From: Kitasatospora sp. MAP12-44
GTDB lineage: Bacteria > Actinomycetota > Actinomycetes > Streptomycetales > Streptomycetaceae
DNA length: 64,000 nt
Reading direction: 5' to 3'
NCBI RefSeq assembly: GCF_029892095.1
Contig: NZ_JARZAE010000004.1
Coordinates: 3,410,001-3,474,000, forward strand
The translations under genes were made by a program, and so were the position numbers. The notes under the pieces were generated by a model. The model was not told where the DNA came from, did no database searches, and saw nothing but the letters and a program-made list of their open reading frames with translations. Shown here piece by piece: positions 57,993 through 64,000 of this stretch (positions are counted from its first letter, which is position 1; each line of letters opens with the position of its first letter).

Positions 57993-58715
57993 GGCTACTA
58001 GTAGTCCTTTTGTCCGTGTCGCCTCTACGGCCGGCTTCATCCGCTGGTGGATTGGGTCCGGTGGCACCCCTGGGTGGTTACCCTCCGACCCACGCGGTCG
58101 GGCGTGTCGCGCCCTCGCTTGCAAAAAGCCAAAGGGCCAGTCTCTTTCGAGGCGGCCTTTTCGGTGTTCTGCGGGATCGGCAGGCATTGCACCCACCAGG
58201 TACCGGGTCGAGGCCCCGCCCACGCTTCCCGGAAGATTCCCGTACGTCCGCCCCGCAGCTGCCGCGGTGTCGCTTACACACCACTGCGTTCACACAAAGC
58301 ACGTGAACACATGAACGGCCATCACGGGAACGACGAGTACTTGGGACTCGCTTCCAGTCCTCCCGGCGGGAGGCGCGTAGCATCGGCACTCAACCGAGCA
58401 ACTGGGACAGTCTGCCACACCAGATGGCGTAGAAGCCAATCGGAGCAGTCCCGACCAGCGCATCCCCATACGACGCACGGCTGCCCGAACGGTCCCTCTG
58501 CGCGCACCTCCTGCGCGAGCCCTCATGGGGTGCGGGTAGCCTTCGGTTCGAACTGATTCGGAAATGGACCTCAGCATCTCACCGAGGGACCGGACTTGAT
58601 CCCAGGTGCTGATGCCCGCTCGACCACACTCCGGCCGCGGACTCCGAGCCGCCCACCTGGCCAACCGACAGAACAGACCAGAGAGCCCTCGGAGAGGTAA
58701 GGGGAGGCGAGCACC
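57993..58715. other. Divergent control region between rpsJ and the acyltransferase gene
   Basis: About 720 bases without a supported gene. It should hold the leftward S10-operon promoter and leader and the rightward acyltransferase promoter. Visible structure: the composite motif at 58266-58299, and GTTCAC-N9-GTGAAC at 58288-58308. No tRNA and no confident -35/-10 pair found. Confidence 0.7.
58266..58299 (-). promoter_or_regulatory. Composite motif shared with the alpha operon (S10-leader copy)
   Basis: On the minus strand CTTTGTGTGAACGCAGT is followed after 12 bases by ACACC, about 275-310 bases before the rpsJ start. The rpmJ-rpsM gap has the same layout with 15 of 17 bases identical in the first block. 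Confidence 0.55.
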
Positions 58716-59954
58716 ATGAGTACATCAGGTTTCCGCCAACGTCTTTTCAACGTACCGACGTTGGCGAGCAGCTGGTCGCGGGAGAACGGGTTCGGGCTGC
58801 TGCGCCTGCTGCTCGCCATCTCCGTGATCGCCTCGCACTCCTTCCCCCTGGGCTACGGGAAGGCCGACCTCGGTGTCGGCATCTCGCACAACCAGACCAA
58901 CGTCGGCGCGCTGGCCGTCGCCGGCTTCTTCGTGCTCTCCGGCCTCCTTATCACCCGCAGCGGGATGCGCCTGACCACCGGCCGCTTCCTGTGGCACCGG
59001 GCGCTTCGCCTGCTGCCCGGGCTCTGGGTCTGCCTCTTCCTGACCGCCTTCGTGATGGCACCGCTGGTCGCGATCCACGAGAAGCAGTCGCTGTCCGCCC
59101 TCTTCTCCAGCCCGACGGGCCCGTGGAGCTACCTGCGGGCCAACTGGGCCGAGGGCTCCACCCAGTACGGCATCGCCAACCTGCTCGGCCACGTGCCGCA
59201 CGCCGGCGCCTTCAACGGCTCGCTGTGGACGCTGCGTTACGAGATGGCGGGCTACCTCAGCGTCGGCTTCCTGGCCGCCGCGGCCGTGTTGCGCCGGGCG
59301 CGCTGGGTGGTCGTCCTGCTGATGGCCTGGGCCTACTACATCCTGGTCAGCACCGCGCTCACGTTCCCGCACCTGCGGATGACGACATACGCGCCGCTGC
59401 ACGGGTTGGTCAGCTACTCGCTGCCGCTGCTCGGGCCGCTGTCCTCGGACTACCTGGTCCCGATGCTCTTCATGTTCGGCCTGGGCACCCTCGCCGAGCT
59501 CTTCCGCGACCGGCTGCCGATCAGCGGCGTCCTGGCCGCGGTCGCGCTCGCCGTCTTCGCCGGCACCCTGCACTACGGCGGCTTCGCGCTGTTCGGAATG
59601 CCCGCGCTGGCCTACCTGCTGATCTTCGCGGCGATGCGGATGCCCGCACCGCTGAACAAGATCGGCAGCAAGCGCGACTACTCGTACGGCCTCTACATCT
59701 ACGCCTTCGTCGTCCAGCAGGGACTCGCCGAGCTGCACTTCGCCCGGTGGGGCGTGGTCCCGTTCTTCCTGCTGAGCCTGGCCGGCTCGCTCGTCCTGGC
59801 AGCCCTGTCCTGGCACCTGGTGGAGCAGCCCGCGCTGCGCCTGAAGAACCTCGGCCTCGCGCGGCGTCCGGCTCGTCGCAGCACTACGCCGGTCGGGGTG
59901 GAAGGCGCTGGCGCACCCGTGCGCTCAGGCGATAATGAGCCGCTTCGTACATAG
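58716..59954 (+). CDS. Membrane acyltransferase, family 3 (OafA-like) (1)
   Basis: A 412-aa multispanning protein of the acyltransferase-3 family, which O-acylates sugars or lipid-linked glycans at the membrane. The family's Arg-x10-His pair is Arg30/His41 in the first helix, followed by FFVLSGLLITRSG and the conserved NGSLWTLRYEM. About ten membrane helices are visible; the tail after residue 385 is cytoplasmic and polar. ATG 58716 has a GGGGAGG ribosome site. It is paralogous to the gene at 61729 (shared blocks NGFGLLRLLL, FLWHR, YGGF and SYGLYIY). Substrate inferred to be an envelope glycan. Confidence 0.88.
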   Translation: MSTSGFRQRLFNVPTLASSWSRENGFGLLRLLLAISVIASHSFPLGYGKADLGVGISHNQTNVGALAVAGFFVLSGLLITRSGMRLTTGRFLWHRALRLLPGLWVCLFLTAFVMAPLVAIHEKQSLSALFSSPTGPWSYLRANWAEGSTQYGIANLLGHVPHAGAFNGSLWTLRYEMAGYLSVGFLAAAAVLRRARWVVVLLMAWAYYILVSTALTFPHLRMTTYAPLHGLVSYSLPLLGPLSSDYLVPMLFMFGLGTLAELFRDRLPISGVLAAVALAVFAGTLHYGGFALFGMPALAYLLIFAAMRMPAPLNKIGSKRDYSYGLYIYAFVVQQGLAELHFARWGVVPFFLLSLAGSLVLAALSWHLVEQPALRLKNLGLARRPARRSTTPVGVEGAGAPVRSGDNEPLRT

Positions 59955-60037
59955 AGTGCAGTCGCCGGACTGAGATTCGCACGGCAGGAAGACCAGTTGA
60001 CCGCAGAGTCGCCGACTCCGTTTAAGAAAGCCACAAA

Positions 60038-61630
60038 GTGATAACGTTCTTCAGGGCCATGATCTCCTGGCCTGCACGGAGCCGACGCCGTCTGTGGGTC
60101 AGCGCTTTCCTGATGTTCTTCGCGCTCGGGGGAGCCTGGTCGATCGGCACCCCGCTGATGGCCGCACCGGACGAGCCCGCACACGCGATCCACGCGGCCG
60201 CCGTGGTCCGGGGGGAGTTCAGCGGGACCGAGAAGATGCAGCAGCTCACCGTCGCCAACGTCGACACCACCTGGGCCGTCCAGCAGGTCAAGGTCCCCAG
60301 CTGGTACGGGCTGCTGAACGGCTACACCGACTGCATCCCGCACCACGCGGCCACCGAATGCGAGTCGGCTCTGCGGGTGAAGCCCGCACCCACCGGGACG
60401 ACCCTCACCACCACGAGCGCGGGGCGCTACAACCCGCTCTACTACATCGCCGTCGGCTGGCCCAGCCTGTTCGTTAACGGCCCCGTCGGTGTCTACCTGA
60501 TGCGCCTGATCTCGGCCGCACTCGCCGCGATGCTGCTGGCCAGCGCCCTGGTCACCGCCGCCGAGTCGCGGCGCCCGGCACTGGCGCAGCTGAGCGTGCT
60601 GGCCGCCGCGACGCCGATGGTGCTGTTCCTCAACGGGGTGGTCAACCCCAACGGCCTGGAGAACTCGGCCGCGCTGCTCTGCTGGACGGCGACGCTGGCC
60701 GTCCTGATGGATCCCAGACCCGATCTGCTGCGGCGCCGGCTGGCCCGGATCGCCATCCCGGCGATCATCCTGCTGGAGATCCGCCCGCTCGGACTGCTGT
60801 GGATCGCCGGCATCGCGTTCTTCGGGCTGGTGGCGGCCGAGGGCGGCGCGGTGCGCGCGGTGCTGCGTGAGCGGGCCTCCTGGTGGTGGACCGGCGGCAT
60901 CGGGCTCGCGCTGGTGACCGCGGAGATCTGGACCCGGATGCACCCCGACCACTCGACGATCAAGGCCTCCTCGTCGCTCGCGTTCGCGCCCGCGGCGAAG
61001 CACACCTTCCTGTCGACCGGCGACTACCTCCAGCAGATGATCGGCAACTTCGGCTGGCTCGACGTCAGCGCGCCGTTCCTCAGCATCGCCTTCTGGATCG
61101 GCGGCGTACTGCTGCTCGTCCTGCTCGCGATGACCTGCGCGAGGTGGCGGGACATCCTGAGCCTGGCCTGCCTGGGGACGACCATCGTGCTGCTGCCGAT
61201 CTTCGCCCAGGGCCTGGAGGCCCACTCGGTCGGGATGATCTGGCAGGGCCGCTACCTGCTCCCCTACGCGGTGGGACTCCCCATACTCGCCACCGCGGTG
61301 ATCGTCAGGCGCTCCCCCGGCGCCGGTCTGCTCCGCCCCCGCCTGTTCCTGCTGCTCGGCTCGATGCTGGCGGCGGCGCAGTTCTTCGCGTTCGTCTGGA
61401 CGCTGCGCAACTACACCGTCGGCGAGGACGGCTCGCTGCTGATGATGAGCGCGCACTGGAGCCCGCCGGGGACCTGGATGCTGTGGGTCTGCGTCAGCGG
61501 CCTCGGCTGCCTGGCAACCCTGTGGCTGCTCCTGGCGCACTGCGGCGAGCGGGTCAGCACCACCGACGACGGAGCCGCGGACACACCCGGCGGCGCCTCC
61601 GCCTTCGGCGACAAGCTGATCACTGCCTAG
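60038..61630 (+). CDS. DUF2142-type polytopic membrane protein
   Basis: A 530-aa protein with about 11-12 membrane helices. The first external loop carries the family-like APDEPAHAIHAAAVVRGEF and GRYNPLYYIAVGWPS, as in DUF2142 proteins, which resemble GT-C-fold glycosyltransferases. A role in polymer glycosylation or export is therefore inference. The GTG start at 60038 has a purine-rich AAGAAAG upstream; ATG 60059 is an alternative. A strong terminator-like hairpin follows, so it may be transcribed separately from the next gene. Confidence 0.78.
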   Translation: MITFFRAMISWPARSRRRLWVSAFLMFFALGGAWSIGTPLMAAPDEPAHAIHAAAVVRGEFSGTEKMQQLTVANVDTTWAVQQVKVPSWYGLLNGYTDCIPHHAATECESALRVKPAPTGTTLTTTSAGRYNPLYYIAVGWPSLFVNGPVGVYLMRLISAALAAMLLASALVTAAESRRPALAQLSVLAAATPMVLFLNGVVNPNGLENSAALLCWTATLAVLMDPRPDLLRRRLARIAIPAIILLEIRPLGLLWIAGIAFFGLVAAEGGAVRAVLRERASWWWTGGIGLALVTAEIWTRMHPDHSTIKASSSLAFAPAAKHTFLSTGDYLQQMIGNFGWLDVSAPFLSIAFWIGGVLLLVLLAMTCARWRDILSLACLGTTIVLLPIFAQGLEAHSVGMIWQGRYLLPYAVGLPILATAVIVRRSPGAGLLRPRLFLLLGSMLAAAQFFAFVWTLRNYTVGEDGSLLMMSAHWSPPGTWMLWVCVSGLGCLATLWLLLAHCGERVSTTDDGAADTPGGASAFGDKLITA

Positions 61631-61647
61631 GCACCGTCAGAACAGCG

Positions 61648-61693
61648 GCAGCGAGCGGCCCGGTGAGGCGAACCCCACCGGGCCGCTCGCTGC
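61648..61693 (+). terminator. Hairpin after the DUF2142 gene
   Basis: An 18-bp perfect stem (GCAGCGAGCGGCCCGGTG and complement) with a 10-base loop, 17 bases past the stop. No T run follows, but its stability suggests termination. Confidence 0.7.
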
Positions 61694-61728
61694 GCGTGTC
61701 CCGTGACAACTTCGGAGGATGCGTTCAC

Positions 61729-63009
61729 TTGCCCGGCATGACAGGCCCGCGGTCGTGGCCTTCCCTGGCCGATAAGCTCTCAGCGAGACAGAACGGGTTC
61801 GGCCTGCTGCGACTGCTGCTCTCGCTGGCCGTCGTCGTCGCGCACGGGCGGCAGATCGGCTTCGGGCTCAGCTCACCGCTCTACGAGCCGAGCCACCACC
61901 AGGTCGGCCTGGGAGACCTCGCCGTCTGCGGATTCTTCGCCCTCTCCGGGCTGCTGATCACCCGGAGCGCGATGCGAATCAATCTTCGCCGCTTCCTGTG
62001 GCACCGCATGGTGCGCATCCTTCCCGGCTTCTGGGCCTGCCTGCTGGTGACGGTCTTCATCGCCGGGCCCATCCTGGCGAGGCACGACGGCATCCCGCTC
62101 CACAGGTACCTCCACGACCCCAGCGGGCCCTGGGCCTACCTCCAGGCCAACTGGTCGCTCAGCTGGGGCCAGGCGGGAATCTCCGGGATCCTCGCGCACG
62201 TGCCCATCCCCGGAGAGATCAACGGGTCGATCTGGTCACTCCGCCTGGAGATGCTCTGCTACCTCGCGGTGGCCGCGCTGGCAGCCACCGAGGTGTTGCG
62301 GCGCAACCGCGCCGTCGTCCTGCTGCTGGTGCTCGGCGGCTGGCTCTACCTCTGGACGATCGTGGCCGGCGCCCCGCAGCTGCGGTCGTACATCTACGCA
62401 CCCACGCCGGACAACTGGACCCTGCCGTTCCTGGGCGCCATCAGCCTGAGCCAGCTGCTGCCGCTGATGGTGATCTTCGGTCTCGGCGCCCTGGCCCAGC
62501 TCTACCGCGAGCAGCTGCCGGTGCACGGCTCGCTTGCCCTGGTCAGTGCCGCGCTGTGCGTGGGGACGTTCCACTACGGCGGCTTCACCGTGGTCGGGAT
62601 CCCCGCCTTCGTCTACCTGGTCATCTGGTGCGGCGTGAGTACTCCGCGTCCGCTGACCCGGATCGGCTCGAAGGTCGACCTCTCGTACGGGCTGTACATC
62701 TACTCCTTCATCGTCGAGCAGGGGCTGGTGGCGTTCCACGGCAACCGGTGGGGCCTGCTGCCCTACCTCGCCATCGCGTTCACGGTCTCACTGGGCGCCG
62801 CGGCCTGCTCGTGGCACCTGGTCGAGCGTCCTGCGCTCCGGTGGAAGGACCGGACGCTGGGCGAGCTCCTCCCGCCGTTCCTGCGGGGGCGTCCGGCCGC
62901 GCACGGCCCCGCCATGGATGGCGCCGCGCCGGCCGTCGTGCCCGCACCGGCGGCCCGCGAGTCGGTGGAATCCGGAGCCGCTAACAGGCACCGGCGTACC
63001 TCGCTCTGA
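61729..63009 (+). CDS. Membrane acyltransferase, family 3 (OafA-like) (2)
   Basis: A 426-aa paralogue of the acyltransferase at 58716. It has the Arg-x10-His pair (Arg28/His39), FFALSGLLITRSAM, NGSIWSLRLEM and SYGLYIYSFIVEQG, with about ten helices and a Pro/Ala-rich cytoplasmic tail. TTG 61729 is preferred because GGAGG lies 10 bases upstream; ATG 61738 would put that site 19 bases away. A longer open frame from 60883 overlaps the DUF2142 gene and is rejected. Two copies around a DUF2142 gene suggest modification of two positions or substrates of the same polymer. Confidence 0.87.
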   Translation: MPGMTGPRSWPSLADKLSARQNGFGLLRLLLSLAVVVAHGRQIGFGLSSPLYEPSHHQVGLGDLAVCGFFALSGLLITRSAMRINLRRFLWHRMVRILPGFWACLLVTVFIAGPILARHDGIPLHRYLHDPSGPWAYLQANWSLSWGQAGISGILAHVPIPGEINGSIWSLRLEMLCYLAVAALAATEVLRRNRAVVLLLVLGGWLYLWTIVAGAPQLRSYIYAPTPDNWTLPFLGAISLSQLLPLMVIFGLGALAQLYREQLPVHGSLALVSAALCVGTFHYGGFTVVGIPAFVYLVIWCGVSTPRPLTRIGSKVDLSYGLYIYSFIVEQGLVAFHGNRWGLLPYLAIAFTVSLGAAACSWHLVERPALRWKDRTLGELLPPFLRGRPAAHGPAMDGAAPAVVPAPAARESVESGAANRHRRTSL

Positions 63010-63128
63010 AGTGGTTCGGGTGTTCGGCTGTAGTCTGCTCGGGCCGTCTCAGGCACAATCTCGCGCGGCCCGGTGCGCCAACACACCGGTTGTCCGTCTC
63101 CGATGCTCCATCGATAGGGTCCCTCCAC

Positions 63129-64000
63129 ATGCGTATCCTCGTCACCGGCGGTGCCGGATTCATCGGCTCCGAGTTCGTGAGGTCGTTGCTGTCCCCCGGG
63201 ACCACCGACATCCGGATCACCGTGCTGGACAAGCTGACGTACTCCGGCGTCGAGGCGAACCTCGCGCCGGTCGCTCAGCATCCCGGCTACAGCTTCGTCA
63301 AGGGCGACATCTGCGACGCCGACCTGGTCGACCAGGTGATGGCCGGGCACGACGCCGTGGTGCACTTCGCGGCCGAGTCGCACGTGGACCGTTCGATCGC
63401 GGGCGCCGGGCCCTTCGTGCTGACCAACGTGGTCGGCACCCAGGTGCTGCTGGACGCCGCCCGCAAGCACGGCGTCGGCCGGTTCGTCCACGTGTCCACC
63501 GACGAGGTGTACGGCTCGATCGAGAGCGGCTCCTGGACCGAGGAGTGGCCGCTCTCCCCGAACTCGCCGTACTCCGCCTCCAAGGCCTCCTCCGACCTGC
63601 TGGCGCTCGCCTACCACCGCACCCACAAGATGGACGTGGTGGTCACCCGGTGCTCCAACAACTACGGGTACTACCAGTTCCCGGAGAAGGTCATCCCGCT
63701 GTTCACCACCAACCTGATCGACGGCAAGCACGTGCCGCTGTACGGCAACGGTGGCAACATCCGGGACTGGCTGCACGTCTCCGACCACTGCCGCGGGATC
63801 GACCTGGTGCTGCGCGGCGGCCGGGCCGGCGAGGTCTACAACATCGGCGGCGGCACCGAGGTCACCAACAAGGAGCTCACCGGGCTGCTGCTGGACGCCG
63901 CGGGTGTCGGCTGGGACATGGTGGACCACGTCGCTGACCGCAAGGGCCACGACCTGCGCTACTCGATCGACATCAGCAAGATCGGCAACGAGCTCGGCTA
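63129..64000 (+). CDS. rmlB: dTDP-glucose 4,6-dehydratase (3' end beyond window)
   Basis: The first 290 codons of an extended short-chain dehydrogenase. Visible: NAD motif GGAGFIG near the N-terminus, HFAAESHVDRSI, the catalytic STDEVYGS and YSASKASSD (Tyr and Lys), RCSNNYGYYQFPEK and NIRDWLHVSDHCRG, all typical of RmlB, which makes dTDP-4-keto-6-deoxyglucose for rhamnose or other deoxysugars. The reading frame is open to the window edge. With the preceding acyltransferases it suggests a deoxysugar-containing envelope glycan or glycoside locus continuing to the right. Confidence 0.93.
   Translation, partial: MRILVTGGAGFIGSEFVRSLLSPGTTDIRITVLDKLTYSGVEANLAPVAQHPGYSFVKGDICDADLVDQVMAGHDAVVHFAAESHVDRSIAGAGPFVLTNVVGTQVLLDAARKHGVGRFVHVSTDEVYGSIESGSWTEEWPLSPNSPYSASKASSDLLALAYHRTHKMDVVVTRCSNNYGYYQFPEKVIPLFTTNLIDGKHVPLYGNGGNIRDWLHVSDHCRGIDLVLRGGRAGEVYNIGGGTEVTNKELTGLLLDAAGVGWDMVDHVADRKGHDLRYSIDISKIGNELG

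Noticed and set aside
57993-58715. Search for tRNA genes in the S10 upstream gap
   Set aside because: No cloverleaf with acceptor, anticodon and T-loop (GGTTCGA) features could be formed.
59699-61540. A 613-codon minus-strand open frame
   Set aside because: Opposite the DUF2142 and acyltransferase genes; low-complexity Gln/Arg/Gly product.
60883-63009. A 708-codon frame for the second acyltransferase
   Set aside because: The first 282 codons overlap the DUF2142 gene out of frame; a ribosome site points to 61729.

Overview
The window is a high-GC actinobacterial chromosome segment, almost certainly from a Streptomycetaceae genome (Streptomyces, Kitasatospora or a close relative). It encodes BldM and WhiD (developmental regulators), a CseB/CseC-type two-component system, GroES/GroEL1 under CIRCE control, an actinobacterial GuaB/GuaB3 pair and the whole S10-spc-alpha ribosomal superoperon. 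From memory, gene order largely follows the S. coelicolor SCO4700-SCO4780 neighbourhood and, more loosely, the M. tuberculosis Rv3410c-Rv3443c block. Nearly everything is on the minus strand. No mobile element, CRISPR array, tRNA or rRNA was seen.

Layout. 1-220: intergenic tail with a terminator. 221-4288: envelope sensing and surface proteins (CseABC-like lipoprotein, response regulator and sensor kinase; a sortase with a probable substrate). 4433-7884: a GMC oxidoreductase translationally coupled to a succinate-semialdehyde-type dehydrogenase. 7939-12994: two membrane Ser/Thr kinases flanking a degenerate pseudokinase. 13234-18700: guaB3, guaB, an ECF sigma factor (SigD/ShbA type), bldM and divergent whiD. 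18764-24234: LysR regulator, groEL, groES with a double CIRCE, a divergent methyltransferase and a deacetylase lipoprotein. 24285-32486: tRNA t6A genes (tsaD, rimI, tsaB, tsaE), cell-wall alanine racemase, NAD(P)HX repair and acpS, interrupted by a small ORF behind an iron box. 32540-36875: glmS, coaA, glmM. 37062-58000: rpsI-rplM, an ABC-F protein, truA, then rplQ up to rpsJ, including secY-adk, map, an inserted mscL-like gene, infA and rpoA. 58716-64000: plus-strand envelope-polysaccharide-like genes (two paralogous acyltransferases around a DUF2142 protein, then dTDP-glucose dehydratase, cut by the window end).

How it fits together. Most of the window is core growth machinery: translation, protein export, chaperonins, purine, amino-sugar and CoA synthesis. 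Regulators of envelope stress, sporulation and iron are interspersed. The less ordinary parts are the kinase/pseudokinase cluster, the sortase-substrate pair, an iron-box-fronted microprotein, an MscL with a zinc-ribbon tail inserted in the conserved map-infA interval, a 34-base composite motif shared by the S10 and alpha operon leaders, and the acyltransferase locus beside the S10 operon. All functional statements are from reading the sequence and family knowledge; no database search was run.
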